Shown here piece by piece: positions 26,805 to 35,977 of a DNA stretch of 64,000 bases. Positions within the stretch are counted from its first letter, which is position 1. Every line of letters starts with the position of its first letter. The position numbers were made by a program, and so were the translations under genes. Source of the DNA: Leptospiraceae bacterium. GTDB lineage: Bacteria; Spirochaetota; Leptospiria; Leptospirales; Leptospiraceae. The notes under the pieces were generated by a model. It ran no database searches, was not told the DNA's origin, and was given only the letters and a program-made list of their open reading frames with translations. The stretch spans positions 1 through 64,000 of the forward strand of contig JACKPA010000010.1 in the NCBI GenBank assembly GCA_024233865.1, written 5' to 3'.

Positions 26805-28076
26805 CTACTCGATAATTTCAAACTCCGTTCTTCTGTTTTGCTTGTTTGCTTCCGGTTCAATGCTATTGATCAAAGGTTGGGTTGCTCCCTTACCGTCCGT
26901 AAAGATTCGATTTGCAACTATTCCTTTGGAAACAAAATAACTTTTTACGGATTTGGCTCGATCTTCGGAAAGTGGTTGGTTTAGCTCTTTATCTCCTGTC
27001 ATGTCCGTATGTCCTATGATTTTTATCTTCAGGTTCGGATTTTCTTTCATGTAATCCGCAATTTTGTCCAAATGAGGATACGATTCAGGCAATAACTCAC
27101 TGGAATTGATGTTAAAGTTGATGTTGTTTAAAGAGAGTTTCTTTTTTTCTTTTAGAGTTTTGGCAATTTCGTCTTGTTTGGGAGGGGGTTTTTCTTCTTC
27201 CAAAACTGCCGTATAAATATCAAAGTCAAAATGCTCCGTTGTTTTGTTTCTACAAAAGATGATACTGCCATTTTGCTTGTGAATGGTAAAATAGGTCTCA
27301 TTTCCTTCCGTATTAATTTCCGGTCCTAAGTTTTCCGGCTCGGAATAAGTTCCATCCGAATTGATGTTTGATTTGTATATGTCATAACCTCCATAACCAC
27401 CGGGACGATTGGATGAAAAATATATCGTTTTTCCATCCCCTGAAATTATAGCAGCCAGACTGGAATAAGGAGGTAGGTTAATAGGAGAAGGCAACTCAAC
27501 CGGGTTGGTCAAGGTATTATTTTGATAAGAGGCTTTGTAAATTTTTGCCTCCATGGATTTGTCAAAAGGATAGCGGGTAAAATAGAGGTCATTTCCATAC
27601 ATATAGGGGTTTTCTTCAATTTGATCGGTATTGACCGAAGGCAATGGTTGTGGCTTGCTCCACCTTCCGTTTCTTACTTCGGAATAATACAAATCTCTGG
27701 AAACCCCAATTTTTCCATTGGATAACCTAAACTCGCGCGAGCCATCTCTGTTGGAAGAAAATATAATAAATTGATCGCTATCGGAAATAAAAGGACTTTG
27801 ATCATCGTAAGGAGAGTTTAAAGGTGACAACGGAATTGGTTTACCCCAAATTCCGTCAGGTGATACTCTGGACATAAACAGATCATTATAGCGTGAACCT
27901 CGCCCTTTGGAATAAAAATAGAGTGTTTTCCCGTCAAAAGAAAGTGAAGGTCCAAATTCATTTTGGCTTGTATTCACTTTTCCCGGAAGAGGAGCAATTT
28001 TCATAACCGGTTTGGGCAAAACGTATCCAAACGAAAAGGCAAAATAAACTAAAAACAAGGCTGCGTTTTTTTTCAT
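26805..28076 (-). CDS. PD40 beta-propeller / OmpA-like outer-membrane protein
   Basis: A 423-residue exported protein. A signal peptide (1-22) is followed by repeated PD40/WD40-like blades (SFDGKTLYFYSKGRG, SDSDQFIIFSSNRDG, SGDGKTIYFSSNRPG) and, in the last 115 residues, an OmpA-like peptidoglycan-binding domain with GHTDMTGD and NRRTEFEI. This architecture anchors a beta-propeller to the cell wall beneath or at the outer membrane. ATG start 37 bases after the MutS-like gene. Confidence 0.85.
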   Translation of the reverse strand: MKKNAALFLVYFAFSFGYVLPKPVMKIAPLPGKVNTSQNEFGPSLSFDGKTLYFYSKGRGSRYNDLFMSRVSPDGIWGKPIPLSPLNSPYDDQSPFISDSDQFIIFSSNRDGSREFRLSNGKIGVSRDLYYSEVRNGRWSKPQPLPSVNTDQIEENPYMYGNDLYFTRYPFDKSMEAKIYKASYQNNTLTNPVELPSPINLPPYSSLAAIISGDGKTIYFSSNRPGGYGGYDIYKSNINSDGTYSEPENLGPEINTEGNETYFTIHKQNGSIIFCRNKTTEHFDFDIYTAVLEEEKPPPKQDEIAKTLKEKKKLSLNNINFNINSSELLPESYPHLDKIADYMKENPNLKIKIIGHTDMTGDKELNQPLSEDRAKSVKSYFVSKGIVANRIFTDGKGATQPLINSIEPEANKQNRRTEFEIIE

Positions 28077-28113
28077 AATTCTTTAGACTTGGAAGAATGG
28101 TTAAAAGGTAAAA

Positions 28114-29823
28114 CTATGTTTTTTTTGTAGTAATTTCAATTCCTTCCAGTTCCAGTATCTTGAGCGCGTTGCTAGATTTTACAACACCTTTTTTTATAAC
28201 GTAATCAAAGTTCATAACACCATCAGAAATTGATTCCGTAAAATGCCAAAAAACGTAATTGTCTCTTTTGTCTTTTGTAAGCTCAATGTCATGGGTTGTT
28301 ATAAAATTAAAAGACGGAAATTCTTGCAATTTCTCCAAAATGGCTTTGGAAGCAATAAGCCTTTCTCTGGTGTTTGTTCCTTTGAGGATTTCATCTAACA
28401 GGATTATATATTTTTTCCCTGGAACACTAGCTTGCTTGAGAATAAACGAAATTTTTTTCACTTCAGCATAAAATAGAGAGATTCCTTCTCGCAATGAATC
28501 TTGGTTTCTGATGCTGGAAAGAATTTCTACAGGAGGCAACAAAAATTTATCCGCTGGAACGGGAGCTCCACACATTGCTAACAAACAGTTAATTCCTATT
28601 GTCCTTAGATAGGTAGTTTTCCCAGACATATTCGATCCGGTAATAATAGCAATTTCTCCGATTTTCATTTCTTCAATCGGATTGGATATCCTGCTTTGTT
28701 TTGGTATCAAGGGATGACCCATGTTTTCGGCTATAATAGAGTGGAAATCATCTTTAAAAACAGGATAAGTATAGCTGGGATTGTGCCACTGGAAAATTAC
28801 AAAAGGCAAAACACTATCAACCAATTCCATGCTTTCAATCAGCCTTTTTAGTTTATAGCTATATTTTTGGTTCCATTTTTCAAATATAACAATATTCCAT
28901 AGGTCCCATAAAAAAAGAACATTGGCTAAAAAATGAGGCAAAGGAGCACGCATTAAAGAAGCCCTTACCATTATCGAATCAAGCTTATTCAAAATAAGTT
29001 TGATTTCTTTTTTGTTTGTTGACTCAAAATAAGGAGCTATCAAGGGGGATTTAATACCGGTAGAATAGAGACAAAGTAATATTTTTTGAAGTGTCTCTGT
29101 TTTAGTAAATATGCCTTCGAAAGACTTAAAAGTAGAAAGAATTTCTTTCCGGTAAAAAAGAAAAAGTATCATTTGAACAAAAAAGAAAGAAGAAGAAAAA
29201 GAAGGAAGATCAAACAAAAAATGGGCGATAATAGACAACCAAGCAACACCAACCAAAGGTTTAAAACTATATCTTAAAAATTGCTTGTCTTGAAAAAATT
29301 TAAAATTTTTATCATAAAAAGCGGAAAATCCCAAACGACTACTATCCGGAAGGAGGAGATAAAATTCACCAAATAATCTGAGCAATTTCAGACCAAAGTA
29401 TGGGTGTGAAGAAAGTTCTTGAATTAATTTTTGTCTTTCTAATATGGTACGAGAATTTTCCAAATTGGCTCTCAAAAGATTATTTACAAATTGCGTATGT
29501 CCGTTTCTTGTTAAAGTTGTGTCCAGATAGGTATATAAACCGTTGTTTCCGAATATATTTAGGTCATTATAAAAATGAGTTCTTTCGTCTAAATTGCTAA
29601 TATTTACACCTTTATTAAATAGCTCGTCCAACTTCATTTCGGAACGACGGAGTTCATTTGTTAAAACGTCTTTGTAAAGAAATAGCCTGTTTTGATAAGT
29701 TTCGATTTTCCTATATACTAAAACAAGGTAGACAAAAACAGAAAACAAAACAACGGATGATAAAAAAAACAGTATAAAAAAGCTTTCATAAACATAGGAA
29801 AAAACAAACAAAGACAGAGACAA
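28114..29823 (-). CDS. membrane-anchored MutS-like ATPase
   Basis: A 569-residue protein with the MutS ATPase domain at the C-terminus (Walker A GSNMSGKTTYLR near 400, Walker B IILLDEILKGTN, ITTHD) but no mismatch-recognition domain. It has an N-terminal TM hairpin (about 5-35) and a second hydrophobic region near 205-250. Related proteins occur in Bacteroidetes and spirochaetes; their role is unknown and not classical mismatch repair. Membrane anchoring is the notable feature. Confidence 0.8.
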   Translation of the reverse strand: MSLSLFVFSYVYESFFILFFLSSVVLFSVFVYLVLVYRKIETYQNRLFLYKDVLTNELRRSEMKLDELFNKGVNISNLDERTHFYNDLNIFGNNGLYTYLDTTLTRNGHTQFVNNLLRANLENSRTILERQKLIQELSSHPYFGLKLLRLFGEFYLLLPDSSRLGFSAFYDKNFKFFQDKQFLRYSFKPLVGVAWLSIIAHFLFDLPSFSSSFFFVQMILFLFYRKEILSTFKSFEGIFTKTETLQKILLCLYSTGIKSPLIAPYFESTNKKEIKLILNKLDSIMVRASLMRAPLPHFLANVLFLWDLWNIVIFEKWNQKYSYKLKRLIESMELVDSVLPFVIFQWHNPSYTYPVFKDDFHSIIAENMGHPLIPKQSRISNPIEEMKIGEIAIITGSNMSGKTTYLRTIGINCLLAMCGAPVPADKFLLPPVEILSSIRNQDSLREGISLFYAEVKKISFILKQASVPGKKYIILLDEILKGTNTRERLIASKAILEKLQEFPSFNFITTHDIELTKDKRDNYVFWHFTESISDGVMNFDYVIKKGVVKSSNALKILELEGIEITTKKT

Positions 29824-29939
29824 GAAAAAAGAAAGTATCCTATAAATACTAACTCGATTTATTTTTAGCCTGTTTCTGCCTAAAACTTTATTCAGTCTTT
29901 CAATTCTATTTGTGAGAAATGTTTCTTTAGTGATATGAG

Positions 29940-30170
29940 TTACCGTGAATATGTATTTTCATAATTTTCGATCTCTCTTTTGTATATTTCCAAATCAAGA
30001 GTTCTAATAAGGCTGCCCAAGTCAGGCATTATCCAGCGACTTACCAATTTTCCCTTTTCTCTGCCTCGGAATTTTTCCAAATAAATGTCTCCAAATAGAT
30101 CAGTCCCGTATTCATAGGCTACAAACCTTCCTCTTCTTCTACCTGTTCTATTTTCTAATTTGATATTCAT
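29940..30170 (-). CDS. small hypothetical protein (76 aa)
   Basis: A 76-residue basic protein starting [20 protein letters not shown]. An upstream in-frame ATG at 30257 would add 29 residues that look non-coding, so I prefer 30170. No family recognised. It follows the VWA-STAS gene on the same strand and may be co-transcribed with it. Confidence 0.5.
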   Translation of the reverse strand: MNIKLENRTGRRRGRFVAYEYGTDLFGDIYLEKFRGREKGKLVSRWIMPDLGSLIRTLDLEIYKREIENYENTYSR

Positions 30171-30277
30171 GTTTATAGCTAGGTAATAATAAGTTAATAA
30201 ATCAGAATATTTAAAACGAAGTTTATTACAACAAAAAAAATCGATTAAACGGAACAAATATATTTCAAGACACTAAA

Positions 30278-31900
30278 TTATTGCTGATTTGTTAAGGAAT
30301 CGATTAACACCTGAATGATTTTGTTTGCTTCTTCCAATGTAGACGCTACACGAATATGATTTTCCAGCCTGGTAAGATTAAAAATTTTTCTAACTCCGTC
30401 TGTTAGTTCAGTAACTATAAATTCGCCACCTCTTCTTCTCAACCAACCAACAATTTGAATAAATGCTCCAATTCCAGATGAATCAATATGTCTCGTATTC
30501 GACAGATCAAATATAATAAACCTGTATCCCGAATTGAGTTGATTTTGAACCATGGATTTTATTTCAGGACATTTGTACAGGTCTATATCACCAGGTACCT
30601 TGTATTCGAATATTTTATTGTGAACATCTATATTACTTAAATCAATGACCTCCGAACTTCTGTACATGTTTGAACCGGCAGCCATAAAATGCTTGCTTAC
30701 GTTTGCAAGATTCTCCTTAAGCTTCATTTCCATGGATTTCAAGCGAAGTAAAATCGGGTTTAACATCTCAGGTGCTAAAGACATGCTGACCTGCACTTTT
30801 TCTATCATTGCCATAAGCACATCTTTAGCTGCCGTCATCTCCTTTTCGTTGATCAATTTGGAAACATTGATCATTGTTCTTGCCGAAGTAGCAATTAGCC
30901 TTTCGACTACTACTTCCGAATCAGCAGCAGATTCAACATCTCCTTTTCGGAGAGGCAGCTCAAAAGAAGATTTTTCTAACTGCATATTTTTTAAGAGATT
31001 ATAATAACTTAAGTCAATGGAGCAAAAATTATTCGATAAATCTCTATTTCCATCAATTTCAACGGCAACGATCAAACCTCTTGTATCATCACAGCGAATG
31101 TCACCAGGTTGAATGGTTAGGGTATTATCGGTTTTGGATATCTGGTGAGGAGCATCGTTCAGAAGTTCTTTAATTTTAATGCCATCGTTAAACTTTAGTT
31201 TCACTTCCAACCCCTGGGCATACAACGCACCTATATCACCAAATTCTTTAAAGAAAATCTCTGATGTATGCTCAGGAGTTTCGACATAATAAAAATTTCC
31301 TCCACCAGTAACAGAAATCTTTCTTAGAACTTCTTCGTTTATATCTTCACCAAAACCTATAGTTGTAGTGGAAATACCACGACTTAAATGATCAGAAGCA
31401 ATTTGATTAAACTGTTCCGGATCTTGAATTCCAATGGTAGCTTGTCCGTCGGTAAGCAATATAACGCGCCTATAAGCGTTTGAAATATTAGCAGATTCAA
31501 TAGTTCGCAGTGCTTGCAACCATCCACCGCTCAAATTTGTAGACGTTCCTACTTTAATAGAGCTAATTTTATCAATTACAGAAATTTTATCATTTAATTG
31601 GACCAAAGGTAAAACAATTTGCACATCTGCCGAATAAGCGATCACGGTGAGATAATCATATCTGGTAAGCCAGTTCACCATAGCTGAAGCAGCTTCTATT
31701 GTTGCTTCCATCTTATCACCCTTCATAGACCAACTCTTATCTATGGCAAGACCTATCACCAAGGGCTGTCTGGTTGGGCTTACTATCATAGGAGGTGTTT
31801 TTAATTTTACCAACAGGTAATTAATTTGTCTAAGACCAGGAACTACATTTTGTTTTTCTAACTTTGCCTCTAGTTGCATAATTATAACATTCAAAATCAA
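30278..31900 (-). CDS. VWA domain - STAS domain fusion protein
   Basis: A 540-residue protein. Residues about 45-225 are a von Willebrand A domain with a complete MIDAS: DKSWS (54-58), the GTST threonine and LLTDG. Residues about 425-535 are a STAS (anti-sigma antagonist) domain with the phosphorylatable-serine loop DSSGIGAF. No signal or TM segment: cytoplasmic. The usual job of STAS is to bind an RsbW-type kinase; joining it to a metal-dependent adhesion fold is unusual. M8 at 31879 is an alternative start; neither has a good ribosome site. The 318 bases upstream (31901-32218) are AT-rich and hold nothing I can name beyond the divergent promoters. Confidence 0.8.
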   Translation of the reverse strand: MILNVIIMQLEAKLEKQNVVPGLRQINYLLVKLKTPPMIVSPTRQPLVIGLAIDKSWSMKGDKMEATIEAASAMVNWLTRYDYLTVIAYSADVQIVLPLVQLNDKISVIDKISSIKVGTSTNLSGGWLQALRTIESANISNAYRRVILLTDGQATIGIQDPEQFNQIASDHLSRGISTTTIGFGEDINEEVLRKISVTGGGNFYYVETPEHTSEIFFKEFGDIGALYAQGLEVKLKFNDGIKIKELLNDAPHQISKTDNTLTIQPGDIRCDDTRGLIVAVEIDGNRDLSNNFCSIDLSYYNLLKNMQLEKSSFELPLRKGDVESAADSEVVVERLIATSARTMINVSKLINEKEMTAAKDVLMAMIEKVQVSMSLAPEMLNPILLRLKSMEMKLKENLANVSKHFMAAGSNMYRSSEVIDLSNIDVHNKIFEYKVPGDIDLYKCPEIKSMVQNQLNSGYRFIIFDLSNTRHIDSSGIGAFIQIVGWLRRRGGEFIVTELTDGVRKIFNLTRLENHIRVASTLEEANKIIQVLIDSLTNQQ

Positions 31901-32218
31901 TTAATTGATTGGCAAGAAAAAAATTGAGTTTTATAAAAAAATTAATTTAGTGTGTAGAGGTTAAGTAACCTAGGTAAATGAGAACATTCATTTTTCTTAA
32001 GTTTTAATTAAAAACAATTTGACACGATTAAACACTTTCTATCTAGTTAACCTTAGTTCTAAACTCTATAATTAGAATTCAGTTTGATTACTCAATAAAA
32101 AATAAAAGCATAAAATTTGATAATTTTAAAAATGATTGTAGTGATATATAGCTTTTTTTATTGTAAGAATTAAATATAAATATATTATTCCTTAAAAAGA
32201 ATTAGAGAAATTGAAAAA

Positions 32219-32905
32219 ATGGCAGACGAGTTAGATAAGCTTGGAATTAAGTTAAAGGCTCATGTTAAAGAAAAAGATAAGATTTCAATCAAATCCTCGA
32301 AAATTAACCGAGAGTTTGAAAAGTTTTTACTTTTGCTTATAACAGAAATCCTTCACAAAGTCAATCAAGAAAGATATATAGATGTCTTGTATACTATTAC
32401 CAAAGAACTTGCAATCAATGGTGTAAAAGCCAATCAAAAAAGAATTTTCTTTGAGGAAGAGGGTTTAAGTATTTTGAACGAAGACGATTATAGCACAGGA
32501 ATGGATCGCTATAAAAGTAAATTTTCCGATAGAATGGTAGATGAATATGGGGTTAAATCTCAACAAAAAGGAATTTATGTACAGATTAACTTTTTTTACC
32601 ATAAAAAAGGAATGTATGTCGAAGTTATGAATAACACTCCTGTTATAAAAAAAGAGGAAGCTAGACTCAGAGAAAAAATGAAAAAAGCAATGGGTTATAA
32701 CGATATTGCTGAGTTCTATATAGACAATATGGACAATACGGAAGGTGCTGGTTTAGGTATTGCTTTGACGGTTATTTTATTAAAAAATGAGAATATAGAC
32801 CCTAACCTTTTCAGGATTATTACAAAACCGGATATGACAATAGCTAGGGTCGAAATACCTTTTGTTCCAGATTATACAAGTTTAAGAAAAAGTGAGATTA
32901 GGTAA
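32219..32905 (+). CDS. HATPase-fold (histidine-kinase-like ATP-binding) protein
   Basis: A 228-residue soluble protein with the N-box-like helix ITKELAINGVKANQKR (about 60-75) and the G-box NTEGAGLGIAL (about 173-183) of GHKL ATPases, but no phospho-accepting histidine domain. It could be an anti-sigma kinase or a regulator of unknown partner. It lies divergently from the VWA-STAS gene, a hint that the two interact. Its stop is directly followed by the FabG-like ATG. Confidence 0.7.
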   Translation: MADELDKLGIKLKAHVKEKDKISIKSSKINREFEKFLLLLITEILHKVNQERYIDVLYTITKELAINGVKANQKRIFFEEEGLSILNEDDYSTGMDRYKSKFSDRMVDEYGVKSQQKGIYVQINFFYHKKGMYVEVMNNTPVIKKEEARLREKMKKAMGYNDIAEFYIDNMDNTEGAGLGIALTVILLKNENIDPNLFRIITKPDMTIARVEIPFVPDYTSLRKSEIR

Positions 32906-33676
32906 ATGGAGATTAAAAACAAAGTAGTCGTTGTTACGGGCTCAGCTAGTGGAATTGGGAAAGCCATGGCCATGGATTTTGCCAAGCAAGGAGCTCATGT
33001 TGTTATAACAGATATTAAACAAGAAGCTATTGACGCAGTTGTAACAGAAATAAAAAATTTAGGTGGTAGCGCTCTTGGTATAGTGGCTGACGTTTCCAAA
33101 GAACCTGATACCGAAAAACTATTTCAAGAAGCCTTTGACTGGCAGAATGCTCTGGATGTTGCCATATTAAACGCAGGTATACTGAGAGACGGATTGCTTG
33201 TTAAAGTTGATAAAGAAACCAAAAAAATTAAAGGTAAAATGGGTATTGACCAATGGCAAGCAGTAATCAATGTAAATTTAACGGGTGTTTTTTTATCTGG
33301 TAGAGAGGCTGCTGTACAAATGGTTAATTCCGGTAAAGGTGGTATCATTATCCCCATTTCTTCCGTCGCAATGCACGGTAATCCTGGTCAAAGTAATTAT
33401 TCAGCAGCCAAAGCCGGAGTGGTAGCTTTAACTAAACTATGGGCACATGAGCTAAAAAATTATAAAATTCGTGTAGCAGCCATAGCTCCAGGGTTTATAG
33501 CTACCGACATGGTTATGAAAGATATGAAACCGGAAGCCTTAGAAAAATGGAAATCCCTCATTCCTATCGGAAGGTTAGGGACACCGGGTGAAATTGCTCA
33601 TACAGCAAGATTTATTGTAGAAAATGATTTAATTACAGGTGTTGTTATAGAAGCTTCCGGAGGAATTAAGATATAG
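32906..33676 (+). CDS. FabG-like short-chain dehydrogenase/reductase
   Basis: A 256-residue classical SDR: NAD(P)-binding TGSASGIG (11-18), NAG near 89-91, the catalytic Ser in ISS, and YSAAK. It resembles 3-oxoacyl-ACP/CoA reductase; the substrate is not fixed by the sequence. TAA of the HATPase gene and this ATG are adjacent, so the genes are co-translated. An insertion ([14 protein letters not shown]) between the NAG strand and the next helix is longer than in FabG itself. Confidence 0.88.
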   Translation: MEIKNKVVVVTGSASGIGKAMAMDFAKQGAHVVITDIKQEAIDAVVTEIKNLGGSALGIVADVSKEPDTEKLFQEAFDWQNALDVAILNAGILRDGLLVKVDKETKKIKGKMGIDQWQAVINVNLTGVFLSGREAAVQMVNSGKGGIIIPISSVAMHGNPGQSNYSAAKAGVVALTKLWAHELKNYKIRVAAIAPGFIATDMVMKDMKPEALEKWKSLIPIGRLGTPGEIAHTARFIVENDLITGVVIEASGGIKI

Positions 33677-33684
33677 TCAATCAT

Positions 33685-33738
33685 CGCTCCCTTCGGCACT
33701 TCGACTGTGCTCAGTGTACCGCTATACTCAAGGGAGCG
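33685..33738. terminator. hairpin downstream of SDR gene
   Basis: CGCTCCCTT (33685-33693) pairs exactly with AAGGGAGCG (33730-33738) around a REP-like loop containing CTTCGACTGTGCTCAGTG. It begins 8 bases after the stop codon. There is no T-tract, so this could be a REP element rather than a true terminator. Confidence 0.45.
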
Positions 33739-33831
33739 AACTTTCGGACATTGAGTGAACTTTCGGACATTGAGTGAACTTTCGGACATTGAGTGAACTT
33801 TCGGACATTGAGTGAACTTTCGGACATTGAG
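33738..33831. repeat. 19-bp tandem repeat, five copies
   Basis: GAACTTTCGGACATTGAGT is repeated five times head to tail (starting 33738, 33757, 33776, 33795, 33814), with no differences seen except at the last base. The last unit runs into a hairpin GGACATT (33822-33828) / AATGTCC (33841-33847). The unit derives from the dispersed GGACATT...GAGCGTAGTCGAAATGTCC type of repeat also seen at 57256. It lies directly upstream of the ArsR-type gene and is open in several frames, which produces false ORFs. Confidence 0.9.
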
Positions 33832-33864
33832 CGTAGTCGAAATGTCCCTTCAAGCACAAAAAAT

Positions 33865-34206
33865 ATGGTAAAAATAAAATTTGAATTAAACACAAAACAA
33901 TTGGAAACAGCAATCAAAGGAATCCAGGGGATTGCACATGGTGTAAGGCTTATGATTCTTTATGCCTTGCTAAAAGACGAATTATCCGTGGGAGAACTAT
34001 CGGAATTTACTGGAGTCAGTCAATCTGTTACCTCTCAACATTTAAGTAAAATGAGAGATTGCGGAATATTGGATAGTCGAAAAGAATCTAATAAAGTTTT
34101 TTATTATATAAAAGAGCAAAAATTCAAAGAACTAGTCAAAAATATAATCAAAGTATACGGTGAACCGGAGAAACCAACTTCAGTAAAACGTAAAAGACAA
34201 TCTTAA
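33865..34206 (+). CDS. ArsR-family winged-helix regulator
   Basis: A 113-residue winged-helix repressor: helices with AHGVRLMILYALLKDELSVG, recognition helix SQSVTSQHLSKMRDCGIL and wing SRKESNKVFYYI. No cysteine metal-binding motif like that of ArsR/SmtB is seen, so the signal is unknown. I reject the longer frame from a GTG at 33793 because those extra residues are translated from the tandem repeat; the ATG at 33865 starts MVKIKFELNTK. The repeat block sits in its promoter region. Confidence 0.82.
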   Translation: MVKIKFELNTKQLETAIKGIQGIAHGVRLMILYALLKDELSVGELSEFTGVSQSVTSQHLSKMRDCGILDSRKESNKVFYYIKEQKFKELVKNIIKVYGEPEKPTSVKRKRQS

Positions 34207-34268
34207 ACAGCCTTGAATATGAAACTCCAAGCTAAAGAAATAACACCCCTTAAAAGGATTGATAATTC

Positions 34269-35723
34269 CTAAAAGATAAACTCCTCTAATTCCGGATATT
34301 TTTGGGCTTTAGCTGATAACAAATAGTCTTCGTAAATTGACCATAAAAAAATCCAAGGAGCATTTTCATATAAAACTTCAATGGTAGTTACGAGTTCTTG
34401 TTCTGCAACAAGTTCTCCTTTTCGCACTTTCAGGATAAAGCTATCGATCTTATCATTTTGATAAAACGCTCGATTCCCACCGTTTCCATAACTATCCGAT
34501 GCAAAAAGAGGATCAATAAAATTGTAAACAGAGTCGTAATCTACATACCAAGTAAGAAACGTTAGGTCTCCCTTATTTTGCCCGTTTTCTTTGTAGAGTT
34601 TGACTTTTTCCATTGGATTCACTTTTACTGTTAAGCCTATTTCTTTCAAATACTGTACAACCGCCATTCCTTTAGACTTGTTTTCATCGTCACCTCGCAT
34701 CCGAAAGTCAAGGTTTGTTTGCAATATTGCAGGATAGCATTTGGATTGTGCAATGAGATTTTTAGCTTTTTGAGGATTGTACGGATAAACGTACTTTTTG
34801 GTTAGTTCCTGGTTTAGCATGTAATCCGGAGGAATTGAAGTGTATGGTTGGCTGGCTCTGGATTCAAAAATTTTCTCGATAATCAAATCCTTATGGACAG
34901 CATAGTTCAAAGCTTTTCGAAATGGTTTGTCAAAACAGGGATTTTTATTGTTAATAGCTACGTATTGAACGGATTTACTTTTTACCGTTTTTATTTTTCC
35001 TTGCTTGGTTGCTTCGTGGTTTAACAAAAAAAATGGCATTTTTAAAATATCTAACTTATTTCTCGAAAACAAGTAAACGGAAGTTGTTGCCTGTGGTAAA
35101 ACCAAAAGTTCTAGTTCTTTGGGTAGGTTTTCGTCCGAAAGAAACTCATTTTTTTTCAGTTTGATATGGTTGTTTTTACTCCATTCTTCTAAAGAATATA
35201 AGCCGGAAGAAACAAATTTCTCTTTTTGAGAATGGTGTTTTTTGCTGTAAATAGAGGCTGGCGGTAAGGACAGTTTTTCTTGCATTGCTTGCAGACTTCC
35301 CGTAAATTCTATTTCCAATGCAAACTGTGAAAGTTTGTTTATGGATTGGATAAAGCTATAAACGGATTTTCTGGGTCCTATTTCTGCTTTTAGCCTGTTC
35401 AGGGAGTAGAGTACATCATCCGAAGTTAAAAATTCCCCATCGGATGCTTTTAGCTTTTTCATAGAGATTCTAATTACGTTTGGACTGATTGGTGTCCATT
35501 TATCGGTAAGTTCATTCTCCAGCTTTCCATTTTTGCCTATTCTGAAAAGTTTTTTAAAAACAAGTAGATTCAACTTTTGAGAAGCCAGATCAGTCGCAAA
35601 AATGGGATCAAGCGAATAGGGATCGGACGGAATTGCCATAATAACTTTGTCTTGGGTATTGGTTACTTGGGAATTGGGAGAACAAGCCAATAAGCACAAA
35701 CAGCAAAAAATTAAATTTTTCAT
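34269..35723 (-). CDS. solute-binding lipoprotein, peptide/oligopeptide type (family 5)
   Basis: A 484-residue lipoprotein (lipobox CLLAC near residue 14) of the SBP family 5 fold, which captures peptides or similar solutes for an ABC importer. Seen: SLDPIFATDLASQKL, then SDGEFLTSDDVLYSLNRL, a typical family 5 segment. No permease or ATPase gene is nearby, so it must work with a transporter encoded elsewhere or have a separate role. Confidence 0.8.
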   Translation of the reverse strand: MKNLIFCCLCLLACSPNSQVTNTQDKVIMAIPSDPYSLDPIFATDLASQKLNLLVFKKLFRIGKNGKLENELTDKWTPISPNVIRISMKKLKASDGEFLTSDDVLYSLNRLKAEIGPRKSVYSFIQSINKLSQFALEIEFTGSLQAMQEKLSLPPASIYSKKHHSQKEKFVSSGLYSLEEWSKNNHIKLKKNEFLSDENLPKELELLVLPQATTSVYLFSRNKLDILKMPFFLLNHEATKQGKIKTVKSKSVQYVAINNKNPCFDKPFRKALNYAVHKDLIIEKIFESRASQPYTSIPPDYMLNQELTKKYVYPYNPQKAKNLIAQSKCYPAILQTNLDFRMRGDDENKSKGMAVVQYLKEIGLTVKVNPMEKVKLYKENGQNKGDLTFLTWYVDYDSVYNFIDPLFASDSYGNGGNRAFYQNDKIDSFILKVRKGELVAEQELVTTIEVLYENAPWIFLWSIYEDYLLSAKAQKYPELEEFIF

Positions 35724-35977
35724 TTATAAACTATAGTTTTCTTCCTAAAAATTCATAAACTTTTTTTCAAAAACTTCTATTTGTTTTCTCTAAAAACCGT
35801 ACTAACTTATCTTGGTGCAGGAAAATATTTTTTGATTCGTTTTGATATGGTTGTGCTTGTTCCGCCCGGTTGCTCGAACGGTTCCAAATTCATGTAAAGG
35901 GTAAATTGTCAATTATAGAACTGTTCCGGTAGGAAAAAACCTTGACTTTTTGTGATTTATCTGTTACTCTTGCCGTT

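Noticed and set aside
29940..30257. Longer 105-residue version of the small protein at 29940
   Set aside because: The first 29 residues look like translated AT-rich leader; the ATG at 30170 starts the charged, protein-like part.
33738..33831. CRISPR array
   Set aside because: Units are directly joined with no spacers.
33711..33917. Open frames on both strands through the 19-bp repeat, encoding repeated SMSESSLNVRKF units
   Set aside because: They are translations of the tandem repeat and have no ribosome site; the ArsR-type gene starts at 33865.
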